A DNA stretch of 32,207 nt from Bacteroidetes bacterium HGW-Bacteroidetes-14 (GTDB taxonomy: Bacteria > Bacteroidota > Bacteroidia > Bacteroidales > UBA932): the NCBI GenBank assembly GCA_002842655.1, contig PHDP01000010.1, positions 1-32,207 of the forward strand, in the 5' to 3' direction. The notes under the pieces were generated by a model that saw nothing but the letters and a program-made list of their open reading frames with translations, was not told the DNA's origin and ran no database searches. Made by a program: the position numbers and the translations under genes. Shown here piece after piece: positions 16,461 through 24,587 of the stretch (position 1 is the stretch's first letter; each line of letters starts with the position of its first letter).

Positions 16461-17936
16461 CTAGTATGCACGGGCAAAAATTACCCTGCCTTTGGATGGG
16501 TTTCCGCTGTAAATACACTTACCCTCCTCAGGTGAAGGCCCGTCTAAAGGAATACAGCGTATAGTCGCTTTTGTCTCTTCTTTAATTTTTGTCTCAGTTT
16601 CGGAAGTTCCGTCCCAGTGACACATAAGAAATCCTCCCTCCTCTATTTTTTGTTTAAAGGTCTCGTAATCATCTACATTGATAGTACTCTCCTCTCTGAA
16701 TTTTAAAGCTTTTGCATAGATATTCTCCTGAATATCATCAAGTAGAGATAAAATGTGATTTTCAGTTCCTTCAAACTCTCTAGACTCTTTTGTCAGATTA
16801 TCTCTTCGTGCAATTTCCAGAGTGCCGTTTTCAAGGTCACGAGGCCCCATGGCCACCCTTACAGGCACACCTTTCAACTCCCATTCGGCAAATTTGAAAC
16901 CTGAGCGGAGGTTATCCCTATCGTCAATCTTAACCGAAAGGTTAAGTTTTTCCAATCTTGTTTTAAGTAGCTCCATTTTTTCGATTACCCTTGAATGCTC
17001 CTCCTCTGTTTTAAAGATAGGAACCATAACAACGTGAATTGGAGCAAGCTTTGGAGGTAGAACCAAACCGTTATTATCACTGTGTGCCATTACCAACGCA
17101 CCCATTAATCTTGTTGAAACTCCCCAAGAAGAGGCCCATACATATTCAAGTTGCCCCTCTTTGTTTGCAAACTGTACATCAAACGCTTTAGCAAAATTCT
17201 GTCCTAAAAAATGAGATGTGCCGGCCTGTAACGCCTTACCATCCTGCATTAGTGCCTCTATGCACAAAGTATCAAGAGCCCCTGCAAACCTTTCGCTTTC
17301 TGTCTTTCTTCCTACAATAACCGGCATTGCCATGTACTTCCTGGCAAATTTTGCATAGACATTCACCATTTTATTGGTCTCTTCAATTGCCTCTTCCATA
17401 GTAGAGTGAGCTGTATGACCCTCCTGCCACAAAAATTCTGTAGTTCTCAAAAAGAGCCTTGTACGCATCTCCCATCTAACAACATTAGCCCACTGATTTA
17501 TAAGAATAGGCAGGTCTCTGTAGCTCTTTATCCAGTTACGATAGGTGTTCCATATAATTGTTTCAGAGGTGGGCCTTACAACAAGCTCCTCTTCAAGTTT
17601 GGCATCAGGGTCAACTACAACCCCCGGACCGTCAGGATTGGCCATAAGTCTGTGGTGTGTAACAACTGCGCACTCTTTGGCAAACCCCTCTACGTGCTCG
17701 GCCTCTTTGCTCAAAAACGATTTTGGAATAAACAGCGGAAAGTACGCATTAACGTGGCCTGTCTCCTTAAACATCTTGTCAAGTTGTGCCTGCATCTTCT
17801 CCCAAATTGCATAGCCATAAGGCTTAATAACCATGCATCCCCTCACTGCTGAGTTCTCAGCCAAATCTGCCTTAATTACTAGGTTATTATACCATAGTGA
17901 GTAATTCTCCTCTCTGTTGACAATCTCTTTTGCCAT
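16461..17936 (-). CDS. proS: Prolyl-tRNA synthetase, archaeal/eukaryote (ProS type 3) form
   Basis: A 491-residue class II aminoacyl-tRNA synthetase that charges tRNA-Pro. The motif 1 region is near [16 protein letters not shown], motif 2 is [18 protein letters not shown] with the upstream [15 protein letters not shown], and motif 3 is probably the [16 protein letters not shown] region. The anticodon-binding domain follows at about 280-390 ([17 protein letters not shown]). The C-terminal extension ends in RVIFARAY, the terminal Tyr typical of this type, and holds three Cys of a degraded zinc site (LMCHWDG, IRCIP, GKCIYSG). The bacterial editing insertion is absent, as expected for this form. 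It is the first gene of a minus-strand run toward tilS. Confidence 0.96.
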   Translation of the reverse strand: MAKEIVNREENYSLWYNNLVIKADLAENSAVRGCMVIKPYGYAIWEKMQAQLDKMFKETGHVNAYFPLFIPKSFLSKEAEHVEGFAKECAVVTHHRLMANPDGPGVVVDPDAKLEEELVVRPTSETIIWNTYRNWIKSYRDLPILINQWANVVRWEMRTRLFLRTTEFLWQEGHTAHSTMEEAIEETNKMVNVYAKFARKYMAMPVIVGRKTESERFAGALDTLCIEALMQDGKALQAGTSHFLGQNFAKAFDVQFANKEGQLEYVWASSWGVSTRLMGALVMAHSDNNGLVLPPKLAPIHVVMVPIFKTEEEHSRVIEKMELLKTRLEKLNLSVKIDDRDNLRSGFKFAEWELKGVPVRVAMGPRDLENGTLEIARRDNLTKESREFEGTENHILSLLDDIQENIYAKALKFREESTINVDDYETFKQKIEEGGFLMCHWDGTSETETKIKEETKATIRCIPLDGPSPEEGKCIYSGNPSKGRVIFARAY

Positions 17937-18007
17937 TTTCTTACATTTAATTTACAATAAACTGATAAATAGTTGAAAATACATTCCAAATTGGTATGAT
18001 TTTTGAC

Positions 18008-18034
18008 TACATTTGCAATAAAGGCACAAAAGTA
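18008..18034. promoter_or_regulatory. Overlapping divergent promoter elements between proS and the Tyr/Trp-rich lipoprotein gene
   Basis: On the minus strand, TACTTTTG (18034-18027) followed by TGCC matches the Bacteroidetes -7 element for proS and leaves a leader of about 85 nt. On the plus strand, TACATTTG (18008-18015) fits the same element for the lipoprotein gene. No convincing -33 TTTG was found for either, so both are tentative. Confidence 0.4.
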
Positions 18035-18064
18035 CAAAATAATTTAAAACAGAGGAGGCATACG

Positions 18065-19573
18065 ATGAAAAAGGCAATTATCATTCCTATTATGTTAGGA
18101 TTATTTCTCAGCTCTTGTGGTACTGCAACAAAATATGCATCCGTGACCTTCGATGATGCAGTTTACCAGAAACCTGGTTCAAACAAATATGTAGTTGTAG
18201 ATACACGTCAAGATCAGGAACTGACTCAACTGAGAGAGAAGACACATGTTTCAGAGCAGGCAATCATCAACGGCAAAATTGTCGAACCCCTCTATGCAGA
18301 CGAGTACGGCAACGTTGAGGTAAACCTTGATGAGGAGAAAAGCTACATTATTCTGAATCCGGGCGAATCTTTCGAAGAGAGGCTTAAAAAATTTGACGCT
18401 CCTGATTTCAGGATAACAATAAATATGAGCTCTATATGGGATTTAATGAATGATCCTTGGGGTTATTATTGGAGCCCATACAGCTGGAGGGTTTACGGAA
18501 GAATGTATGGATACCACTACTATAGCCCATTCAATCACCCTTATTACAACCCATGGTCTTATGGATTCTACACTAACTACTTTTCAATAGATCCATTTAT
18601 TGGAATGAGTTCAATGTGGTACTCTCATTTTTACCAACCTTGGCCAGTACACTTTTCACCTTTCTATAGTGGCAATAACTACTGGTGGTACTCTAACATG
18701 TATCGTAACTGGCACCATCAACAATATATTGATTACGAGAGAGCAGGAAGAGGTTCGAGACAATACTACAGTGATAGAAGAGACCCTCAAAGAGGAGCAA
18801 TCAGAACAATTTCAGGCGAAAGTAACCTCAATTCATCCGATAACAGAAGGAGTACAGCAAGAGTTCAGCAGGTAAGAGGTGAGAATGTTTACACAGGCTC
18901 AGAAAGCATCTACAGGAGAGAGAGCAGGCAAGAAGGTCTTGGAACAAATATCGGCAACACACGCACGTCAGAAGAGTTCCAACGCAGAGGCAATACAGAA
19001 GTTAACAGAACAGCCTCAACAGGAACAGTCAGAAGGCCTGCAGGTGAAGTGAACAGAGGTACCGAAGTTAACAGAAATCAGTCATCAGGTACTGTTCGCA
19101 GAACAACCGGTGAAGTTAACAGAAGCGGTTATGAAGGTACTGTAAGAAGGACTAACACAGAGGTCAACAGAGGGAATATCGAACAAAACAGGAATTCAAA
19201 CAACTCTCGCAGCAATCAGAATGTAAGACCAACTCAGACAAACAGAGGTCAGACCACAGGTACTGTCAGACAATCATCTGTTTCAACCAGACAGTCTTCA
19301 GGCACAACCAATACCGGCAGAAATAGCTCTGAAGCTACTCAAAGCAGGAACTACCGTCCGGCAGCTGTACAGACACAGAGTTCAAGAAGCACATCCGGTA
19401 ACCAGCCTTCAAGGAATCCTTTCACAAATTATAACTCCTCTAACGTTGGCAACAGCCGCAGTGCTGTATCTACCGGATCTTCATCAACAGGATCTTCGTC
19501 AAATACAAGTTCAGGCAGCAGTTCCGGCTCATCTAGCACATCAAGCGGAGGCGGATCTACTTACAGAAGGTAA
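18065..19573 (+). CDS. Predicted lipoprotein with a Tyr/Trp-rich middle and a basic, repetitive, disordered tail
   Basis: I start at the ATG at 18065, which follows a strong AGAGGAGG site, rather than at the ORF-track start 17996. The 502-residue product begins MKKAIIIPIMLGLFLSSC, a lipoprotein signal with Cys18. Residues 25-120 look like a folded domain (YVVVDTRQDQELTQL, GNVEVNLDEEKSYIILNPGESF). Residues 124-220 are exceptionally rich in Tyr, Trp and Phe (DPWGYYWSPYSWRVYGRMYGYHYY). From about 225 on, the chain is Arg/Asn/Ser/Thr-rich with GTVRR...EVNR repeats, ending in a Ser-Gly run and STYRR. I do not recognise the family. The tail should be disordered and strongly positive. It is followed 9 nt later by a FadL-like barrel gene and is probably co-transcribed with it. 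Confidence 0.8.
   Translation: MKKAIIIPIMLGLFLSSCGTATKYASVTFDDAVYQKPGSNKYVVVDTRQDQELTQLREKTHVSEQAIINGKIVEPLYADEYGNVEVNLDEEKSYIILNPGESFEERLKKFDAPDFRITINMSSIWDLMNDPWGYYWSPYSWRVYGRMYGYHYYSPFNHPYYNPWSYGFYTNYFSIDPFIGMSSMWYSHFYQPWPVHFSPFYSGNNYWWYSNMYRNWHHQQYIDYERAGRGSRQYYSDRRDPQRGAIRTISGESNLNSSDNRRSTARVQQVRGENVYTGSESIYRRESRQEGLGTNIGNTRTSEEFQRRGNTEVNRTASTGTVRRPAGEVNRGTEVNRNQSSGTVRRTTGEVNRSGYEGTVRRTNTEVNRGNIEQNRNSNNSRSNQNVRPTQTNRGQTTGTVRQSSVSTRQSSGTTNTGRNSSEATQSRNYRPAAVQTQSSRSTSGNQPSRNPFTNYNSSNVGNSRSAVSTGSSSTGSSSNTSSGSSSGSSSTSSGGGSTYRR
18995..19273 (+). repeat. In-frame imperfect tandem repeats, GTVRR-xxx-EVNR type
   Basis: Within the lipoprotein tail (residues about 311-403), the motif TEVNR/GEVNR recurs at least five times and GTVRR/GTVRQ four times. 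They alternate with a spacing of roughly 14-19 residues. At DNA level the copies are diverged (for example ggaacagtcagaagg, ggtactgttcgcaga, ggtactgtaagaagg), so the protein pattern appears to be maintained. Confidence 0.75.
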
Positions 19574-19582
19574 TTTTAAAAT

Positions 19583-20722
19583 ATGAAAAGGATACTATTT
19601 ATAATAGCTGCAACCATAATCTCAAATGTTATTGTTGCGCAGGGGGCCTTAGACGCACTAACCTACTCTCAGATCAGATACGAAGGTACCGCAAGGTCAA
19701 TGGCAATGGGCAATGCATTTACATCGCTCGGGGGAGACACTTACGCAATTAGTATTAACCCTGCAGCTTCAGGAATTTACAGATACTCTGAATTTGCCAT
19801 TACACCTGCAGTTACTCACGATAAAAGCAGTACCCTCTATCTTGGCAACCGCGAGAATGAAGGGTGGACAAAGTTTGGCATCTCCAACCTTGGCTTTGTA
19901 GGTCACATACCTGTATCCGACAGACCTTATGGCTTTAAGAGCATAAGTTTTGGTGTAGCTGTTAATAAATTAAATAACTTTTCTTCAAGATCGGTAACAT
20001 CAGGCGTAAACGCACAGTCAAGCTGGCTGGGTAGTCTGGCAGAGAGTCTTGGAGGAATATACAACGCAAATCTTGACATTACAGACAACTGGAATCCGTT
20101 TTACGATTTCAGCGGTGCTCCTTGGAAAGCAGTTCTTGCCTGGAATGCCAACTTACTGGATCCTCTTCCCGATTCTGATGAAGATTATATTGGCGCAACA
20201 GAAAACATAAGAGGGCTTCAGATAGTTATGGGTGGTCCGGTTAACCAGGAGTTTTTCCGTGAAAGAAGCGGGAACATGTCTGAAATTGCATTCAATGCAT
20301 CTGCCAATATATCAGACAGATTTTTCATCGGCGCAAATGTTGGAGTTCAAACTTTAAGCTTTTACGACTATCAGAGATATTCCGAAAGCGCCGTTAACAA
20401 TGGCGATTTTGACTCAAGGTTTGAAAATTTCTCATATGCATATCGCCTCAATTCAAATGGAGCGGGTATTAACCTTAAAGTTGGTTTTATTGCTTTACCA
20501 TTTGCCGGGCTTAGACTTGGAGCAAGTATAGCTACTCCAACCTGGAGTTTTATTACAGATGAGTGGGATGAAAAGATAAACGCCAATTATTCTGACGGCT
20601 ACAAAAGTCAGGTATTGTCACCATACGGAGAGTACAGTTACAGAATTAACTCTCCAATGAGGTACAACCTTGGAGCCTCATATATTATCGGCAGTGTTGG
20701 AATTCTGAGTGTTGATTATGAA
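19583..20722 (+). pseudogene. FadL/OmpP1-like outer-membrane barrel gene, truncated at the junction
   Basis: The gene begins MKRILFIIAATIISNVIVAQ, a cleavable signal peptide. It continues with GALDALTYSQIRYEGTARSMAMGNAFTSLGGDTYAISINPAASGIY, the N-terminal block typical of Bacteroidetes OmpP1/FadL/PorV-type barrels, whose Asn-Pro-Ala is part of the family signature. Later segments (NISDRFFIGANVGVQTLSFYDYQRY, GINLKVGFIALPFAGLRLGASIATPTW) are barrel strands. At about codon 378, in a strand reading [11 protein letters not shown], the frame runs into the GC-rich rpmJ sequence and stops by chance (TAG at 20726-20728). The C-terminal barrel is missing. I therefore call it broken, most likely because the contig is chimeric rather than because the gene decayed. 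Its start is 9 nt after the preceding lipoprotein gene. Confidence 0.8.
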
Positions 20723-20723
20723 G
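20715..20723. other. Junction between two sequence types (probable contig chimera)
   Basis: Left of here the DNA is AT-rich and Bacteroidetes-like in codon use. Right of here it is GC-rich with a ribosomal operon that has other codon habits. The shared GATTATGAA reads as the end of an outer-membrane barrel gene (VDYE) on one side and as the start of rpmJ (MKVRASVKP) on the other. No ribosome-binding site for rpmJ lies upstream, as expected if the native upstream DNA has been replaced. Confidence 0.85.
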
Positions 20724-20831
20724 GTTAGAGCGTCGGTCAAACCGATTTGCAACAAGTGCAAGATCATTAAGCGCAAGGGCATCCTCCGGGTAATCTGCGA
20801 GAATCCCAAGCATAAGCAGCGTCAGGGGTAA
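20718..20831 (+). CDS. rpmJ: Ribosomal protein bL36
   Basis: This 37-codon gene is too short for the ORF track. ATG at 20718 gives [20 protein letters not shown] and ends KHKQRQG with TAA at 20829-20831. It is a small 50S protein that binds zinc. The zinc ligands Cys11, Cys14, Cys27 and His32 are all present, so it is the C+ form. It lies 9 nt before rpsM, the standard alpha-operon order. Its 5' side abuts the foreign AT-rich segment and no Shine-Dalgarno sequence is visible, because the native leader is missing. Confidence 0.95.
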   Translation: MKVRASVKPICNKCKIIKRKGILRVICENPKHKQRQG

Positions 20832-20840
20832 GAGAGAACT

Positions 20841-21218
20841 ATGGCACGCATCGCAGGTGTGGATCTTCCGCGCGACAAGCGCGTTGAGACAAGCCTTACC
20901 TATATTTATGGAATCGGTCCCACAACGGCCCGCAAGATTCTGGCTCAGGTCAATATCGACCCGATCAAGCGCGTTCGCGATCTGGACGAGGCTGAAGTTG
21001 GCCGGCTCAATACGCTCATTACCAACGAAGTGATGGTAGAGGGCGATCTTCGCCGTGAAGTGAGCGCATCCATCAAGCGCCTCATGGACATCGGTTGCTA
21101 CCGTGGCCTGCGCCACCGGCGCGGACTTCCCGCCCGCGGCCAGCGCACCCGTACCAACGCACGTACCCGCAAAGGCCCGCGCAAGACCGTCGGCGCCCGC
21201 AAGAAGGATACTAAATAA
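20841..21218 (+). CDS. rpsM: Ribosomal protein uS13
   Basis: A 125-residue 30S head protein that contacts the P-site tRNA and forms bridges to the 50S subunit. It begins [21 protein letters not shown] and has the helix-hairpin-helix stretch [17 protein letters not shown]. It ends with the conserved basic tail [19 protein letters not shown]. Length and order (rpmJ, rpsM, rpsK) are normal. The stop is 2 nt before the rpsK start, so translation is probably coupled. Confidence 0.98.
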   Translation: MARIAGVDLPRDKRVETSLTYIYGIGPTTARKILAQVNIDPIKRVRDLDEAEVGRLNTLITNEVMVEGDLRREVSASIKRLMDIGCYRGLRHRRGLPARGQRTRTNARTRKGPRKTVGARKKDTK

Positions 21219-21220
21219 TA

Positions 21221-21631
21221 ATGGCTGACAAGAAGACCAAAGGGGCGGCAGCAGCGTCCAAAGTGAAGAAGAAGGCGCGTAAAAATATCGCGTCGGGCAT
21301 CGTTCACATTTTCGCCTCTTTCAATAATACGATCATTACCATCGCCGACAAATCCGGAAACACCATTTCCTGGGGTTCCAGTGGCACGGCCGGCTTCAAG
21401 GGTTCTCGCAAGAGCACTCCCTTCGCCGCCCAGTTGGCTGCCGAGCAGGCTGCCCGCAAGGCCATGGAGCATGGACTTCGCGCCGTGGAAATCTACGTGA
21501 ACGGACCCGGCAGTGGCCGCGAGGCTGCGATCCGCAGCTTGCAGAATGTCGGGCTGGAAATCGCGCTCATCCGCGACGTCACCCCGATTCCGCACAACGG
21601 ATGCCGTCCGCCCAAGCGTCGTCGCGTCTGA
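21221..21631 (+). CDS. rpsK: Ribosomal protein uS11
   Basis: A 136-residue 30S platform protein near the mRNA exit. The diagnostic blocks are [50 protein letters not shown] and the C-terminal [18 protein letters not shown]. The N-terminus carries a lysine-rich extension ([22 protein letters not shown]), common outside the enterobacteria. It starts 2 nt after rpsM. It is followed by a strong hairpin and then a small membrane ORF, where most genomes go directly to rpsD. Confidence 0.98.
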   Translation: MADKKTKGAAAASKVKKKARKNIASGIVHIFASFNNTIITIADKSGNTISWGSSGTAGFKGSRKSTPFAAQLAAEQAARKAMEHGLRAVEIYVNGPGSGREAAIRSLQNVGLEIALIRDVTPIPHNGCRPPKRRRV

Positions 21632-21644
21632 CCTTTTAAGATTG

Positions 21645-21682
21645 GAGAGGGGCTGTGCCGGTATCCGGTGCGGCCCCTTCTC
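21645..21682 (+). terminator. Strong hairpin after rpsK (terminator or attenuator)
   Basis: GAGAGGGGCTGTGCCGG pairs with CCGGTGCGGCCCCTTCTC around a 3-nt loop. That gives about 17 pairs with some G-U pairs and one bulge. It is followed by TTTGTCCT, a weak U-tract, so termination may be partial. It starts 13 nt after the rpsK stop and could reduce read-through toward rpsD and rpoA. Confidence 0.55.
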
Positions 21683-21696
21683 TTTGTCCTGAACAA

Positions 21697-21960
21697 ATGA
21701 CTGACATCGGAATATACTGGGTCTTTGGACTGGCTTTGATCTTGGTCATCGCCTCACGAGTCTGGTTTCGGCGGAACCCTCTGGGCACTGCCGGACGTGT
21801 CGTTCTGCTGGTCGTTGTTGTCGGGTTGATTGTGATTCCCCCCGCAATTAAAGGGGAACTGGAAGCAACTCATGCTGCTGCGGCGTTGGCTGCGGTTGTG
21901 GTGCTGGGGACCGGGATACTGGTGCTGCGGCGCAACAATCGCGATTCAGATCCTCAGTAA
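21697..21960 (+). CDS. Small predicted membrane protein inside the alpha operon
   Basis: The ATG at 21697 (MTDIGIYWVFGLALILVIASRVW) gives 87 residues. The ORF-track start at 21655 falls within the hairpin and is less likely. Three hydrophobic segments are visible: about 6-21 (IYWVFGLALILVIASR), 30-45 (VVLLVVVVGLIVIPP) and 56-73 (AAAALAAVVVLGTGILVL), the last followed by RRNNRD. The positive residues after helices 1 and 3 suggest a simple inner-membrane topology. No family is recognised and no clear ribosome-binding site was seen, so it could be a lineage-specific gene or a spurious ORF. GC-rich hydrophobic reading frames of this size can arise by chance. Confidence 0.45.
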   Translation: MTDIGIYWVFGLALILVIASRVWFRRNPLGTAGRVVLLVVVVGLIVIPPAIKGELEATHAAAALAAVVVLGTGILVLRRNNRDSDPQ

Positions 21961-22005
21961 AGACACAGATTTGGCAGGACCGCTTCACAAAAGTTTCTCG
22001 TCCGG

Positions 22006-22063
22006 GAGGAAAATGCTCCTCTGAGAAAAGAGCCTTCGGGCTGTCAACCCCCCAGAATCTGGG
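22006..22063 (+). promoter_or_regulatory. Cluster of three small hairpins upstream of rpsD (candidate leader)
   Basis: Three stems follow one another: GAGGA/TCCTC (22006-22021); AGCC-TTCG-GGCT with a classic C(UUCG)G tetraloop (22031-22042); and CCCAGA-A-TCTGGG (22051-22063). They lie in a 226-nt non-coding stretch before rpsD. S4 is known to bind alpha-operon mRNA to repress translation in E. coli and to bind its own leader in B. subtilis, so a regulatory leader is plausible. No similarity to a known S4 site was established. Confidence 0.35.
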
Positions 22064-22186
22064 TTGGCGGATCGGGCCGCATTGTAAACCGGACGCGTGG
22101 CAGGTCTCGTAAAAGGGGCCGGTTGCAACCATCATCGGAAACATTATCCCCGATGGCGGATTATATCAGGAGGCATCACACGATCC

Positions 22187-22813
22187 GTGGCTCGTTACGT
22201 TGACGCCAAATGCCGGCTTTGCCGGCGTGAGGGAATGAAGCTCTTCCTCAAAGGCACCCGCTGTTTTTCTTCAAAGTGCGCCATCGAGCGCCAAAATTAT
22301 CCGCCCGGCCAGCACGGTCAGGCGCGGACTAAGATTACCACCTACGGCCAGCAACTTCGTGAGAAGCAGAAGGCCAAGCGCACGTACGGCATTCTCGAGC
22401 GCCAGTTCCGTCGGTATTTCGCCATGGCCGATTCGTATCGGGGTGTGACGGGTACTGTGCTGCTGCAAATGCTCGAACGTCGTCTCGACAATATTGTCTA
22501 CCGTCTCGGCATCGGCGCCTCGCGCGCTCAGGCCCGCCAGTTTGTCAACCACGGCCATGTGTTCGTTAATGGCCGCCGGGTTAACATCCCGTCGTTCCTG
22601 GCCAAGCCCGGCGATGAGATCGTGCTTGCGGAAGGTTCGCGCGTAAATCAAATGATCATCGCAAACCTCGAAGATGCCAAGAGTCGTGGCCGCCTGGCCT
22701 GGCTCGACTGGAATCCGGAGACGTTTTCAGGCAAGATGCTCAGCATCCCCTCGCGTGAAGACATCCCCACCGAGGTCAATGAGCAGTTGATCGTCGAGCT
22801 TTACTCGAAATAA
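22187..22813 (+). CDS. rpsD: Ribosomal protein uS4 (zinc-binding form)
   Basis: I choose the GTG at 22187 (V/MARYVDAKCRLCRREG), 13 nt after AGGAGG at 22168-22173. The 30 extra residues in the ORF track (start 22097) do not resemble S4. The 208-residue product is a primary 16S rRNA binder that nucleates 30S assembly. Cys9, Cys12, Cys26 and Cys31 form the zinc site of the C+ form. The S4 RNA-binding domain begins near RRLDNIVYRLGIGASRAQARQFVNHGHVFVNGRRV. It is followed by rpoA after 83 nt that include a 6-bp hairpin. Confidence 0.96.
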   Translation: MARYVDAKCRLCRREGMKLFLKGTRCFSSKCAIERQNYPPGQHGQARTKITTYGQQLREKQKAKRTYGILERQFRRYFAMADSYRGVTGTVLLQMLERRLDNIVYRLGIGASRAQARQFVNHGHVFVNGRRVNIPSFLAKPGDEIVLAEGSRVNQMIIANLEDAKSRGRLAWLDWNPETFSGKMLSIPSREDIPTEVNEQLIVELYSK

Positions 22814-22830
22814 ACCGCAGCCTGTGCGGT
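22814..22830 (+). other. Small hairpin directly after the rpsD stop
   Basis: ACCGCA-gcctg-TGCGGT forms a perfect 6-bp stem immediately after the rpsD stop codon. No U-tract follows, so it is not a standard terminator. It may stabilise or mark processing of the rpsD-rpoA mRNA. Confidence 0.35.
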
Positions 22831-22896
22831 GGCCGCCCGGTCGCCGCATGGGTCTTTATCAGTTCGACACCCGGGTTTGAATCCAGGAGAGAATGT

Positions 22897-23907
22897 ATGG
22901 AATTTAAAAGCGTCAGAACGCCTCGCGAACTCATCACAGACAAAGAATCGTTGTCTGCCGTTTACGGGCGCTTCACTGCAGAGCCTTTCGACCGCGGATA
23001 CGGAACCACTATCGGAAATTCGCTGCGTCGTATTATGCTCAGCTCCGTTCAAGGTGCTGCCATCACGTCAATGCGCATCGAAGGAAAAACCCACGAGTTC
23101 GACACCATCGAGGGTATGCGCGAAGATTTGCTGGATGTCATCCTGAACCTCAAAAGCCTGCAAATCAAGCTCCACGGTAACAAGGGCGAGACGACGATCT
23201 CATTGAACGTCGAAGGCCCGAAGACCGTGACTGCGGCAGACTTCCAACTCAACGACTCGATCGAGATTCTCAATCCCGATCAGACCATCGCCCACCTGTC
23301 AAAAGACGGCGTGTTGAACATGGAATGCACGGTGCAAACTGGACGCGGCTACATGCCGGCAGCCCAGGTGAAGGAACAATCGGGGTTGTCCGACTCGTTC
23401 GGTGTCATCTTCCTCGACGCCGCCTTCTCACCCATCGTCAACGTCAAGTACACGGTCGAAGCTGCCCGTGCCGGTCAGCGCACCGACTTTGACCGCCTTG
23501 TTCTCGAGGTCATGACCGATGGCAGCATTGGTCCCGAAGAAGCCGTCAGCTACTCCGCCAAGGTGCTCAGCGATCAGATGAGAATCTTCATCTCGATGCG
23601 TGACCAGGCCGAGGAATTGGCCGCCGAAGAAGAGCGTCAACTGGCAGCCGATGCGACTCAGGCTCTGCAAGACAAGCTGGACAAGAGCATCGAGGAGCTG
23701 GAACTGAGCGTTCGTTCGTTCAACTGTCTGGAAGCCGCGGGTATCAAAACCATCCGCGACCTCGTTCAGAAGACCGAGAGCGAAATGCTTAAGTACCGCA
23801 ACTTCGGACGCAAGTCACTCAACGAAATCAAAAACATCCTGAAGGAAATGGGCCTGCGCTTCGGTCTCACGATCGACCCCAACACCCAGCTTCCCGAGTC
23901 ACTGTAA
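22897..23907 (+). CDS. rpoA: RNA polymerase alpha subunit
   Basis: A 336-residue subunit that dimerises to nucleate RNA polymerase assembly and contacts UP elements and activators. The N-terminal domain (about 1-230) shows FTAEPFDRGYGTTIGNSLRRIMLSS and the later VLEVMTDGSIGPEEAVSYSAKVL. A short acidic linker follows (EELAAEEERQLAAD). The C-terminal domain (about 255-336) carries the helix-hairpin-helix stretch FNCLEAAGIKTIRDLVQKTE and RNFGRKSLNEIKNILKEMGL. The AGGAGA at 22885-22890 is well placed for the ATG at 22897. Length is normal and no residue is obviously missing. Confidence 0.98.
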   Translation: MEFKSVRTPRELITDKESLSAVYGRFTAEPFDRGYGTTIGNSLRRIMLSSVQGAAITSMRIEGKTHEFDTIEGMREDLLDVILNLKSLQIKLHGNKGETTISLNVEGPKTVTAADFQLNDSIEILNPDQTIAHLSKDGVLNMECTVQTGRGYMPAAQVKEQSGLSDSFGVIFLDAAFSPIVNVKYTVEAARAGQRTDFDRLVLEVMTDGSIGPEEAVSYSAKVLSDQMRIFISMRDQAEELAAEEERQLAADATQALQDKLDKSIEELELSVRSFNCLEAAGIKTIRDLVQKTESEMLKYRNFGRKSLNEIKNILKEMGLRFGLTIDPNTQLPESL

Positions 23908-23945
23908 CATAACACTCTTTAACCTAAGCTTGAGGATAAATCGAA

Positions 23946-24434
23946 ATGCGCCATCAGCGCCACAAGTCGCGCCTTAACCGGACCACCGAGCACCGCGCCG
24001 CATTGATGCGGAATCTCGCAGCTGCGCTCATCGAACACGAGATGATTCGCACGACCGAGGTGAAGGCCAAACAGCTTCGCCAGTTTGTTGAACGGGTCAT
24101 TACCATCGCCAAGGTGGGATTGATTGCGGACGACAACTCCGGCGTTACCCTGGCCAAGCGCCGTCTGGCGTTTTCTCACCTGAATAACAAAGAAGCCGTG
24201 AAGAAGCTGTTCAGCGAAATCGCCCCCCGGGCGGCCTCGCGCACCGGCGGCTACACGCGTGTTGTCAAGGACGGCCGCCGCTATGGCGACGGCGCGCCCA
24301 TGGCCTACATCGAGTTAGTCGATCGTATTGTGGCGATCCCCGAGGTGGATGCTCCTGAAGAGAAGCCCACCAAGGCGAAGACCCGCAAGACCAAGAGTGC
24401 CGGGTCGGGCTCAGCCGAAGCTTCCGCAGAATAA
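23946..24434 (+). CDS. rplQ: Ribosomal protein bL17 with a C-terminal extension
   Basis: A 162-residue 50S protein located near the peptide exit tunnel. The conserved core is MRHQRHKSRLNRTTEHRAALMRNLAAALIEHEMIRTTEVKAK, and later ASRTGGYTRVVKDGRRYGDGAPMAYIELVD. The last 30 or so residues (EEKPTKAKTRKTKSAGSGSAEASAE) extend beyond the usual 115-130-residue bacterial core and look disordered. It is the final gene of the alpha operon, 38 nt after rpoA, and is closed by an intrinsic terminator. Confidence 0.97.
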   Translation: MRHQRHKSRLNRTTEHRAALMRNLAAALIEHEMIRTTEVKAKQLRQFVERVITIAKVGLIADDNSGVTLAKRRLAFSHLNNKEAVKKLFSEIAPRAASRTGGYTRVVKDGRRYGDGAPMAYIELVDRIVAIPEVDAPEEKPTKAKTRKTKSAGSGSAEASAE

Positions 24435-24493
24435 GACCTCTCCGCCCGAGCCACCGAAAAAGGTGGTTTGACGGCGGCAGAAGAAAAAAATGT

Positions 24494-24537
24494 CCGTCTG
24501 GTTTCCGCATGAATGCGTGGAGCCAGACGGTTTTTTT
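24494..24537 (+). terminator. Intrinsic terminator of the alpha operon
   Basis: CCGTCTGG (24494-24501) pairs with CCAGACGG (24523-24530), with a further CGCAT/ATGCG stem inside, and is followed directly by seven T residues (24531-24537). It lies 60 nt after rplQ and 50 nt before the convergent TPR gene end. Confidence 0.9.
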
Positions 24538-24587
24538 ATGCGGCGCTGTCGCATGCCCATGCGCTGATCAGTGAAACGATAAGTGCT

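Noticed and set aside
17406-17852. 148-codon plus-strand ORF inside proS
   Set aside because: It is antisense to a conserved synthetase, with no supporting signal.
18995-19273. CRISPR-like or non-coding tandem repeats
   Set aside because: The repeats are in frame, diverged at DNA level and irregularly spaced. They are protein repeats.
21098-21595. 165-codon minus-strand ORF across rpsM and rpsK
   Set aside because: It is a shadow of two certain ribosomal protein genes with conserved plus-strand frames.
22097-22186. 30-residue N-terminal extension of S4
   Set aside because: It does not resemble S4. The GTG at 22187 follows AGGAGG and gives the normal S4 start ARYVDAKC.
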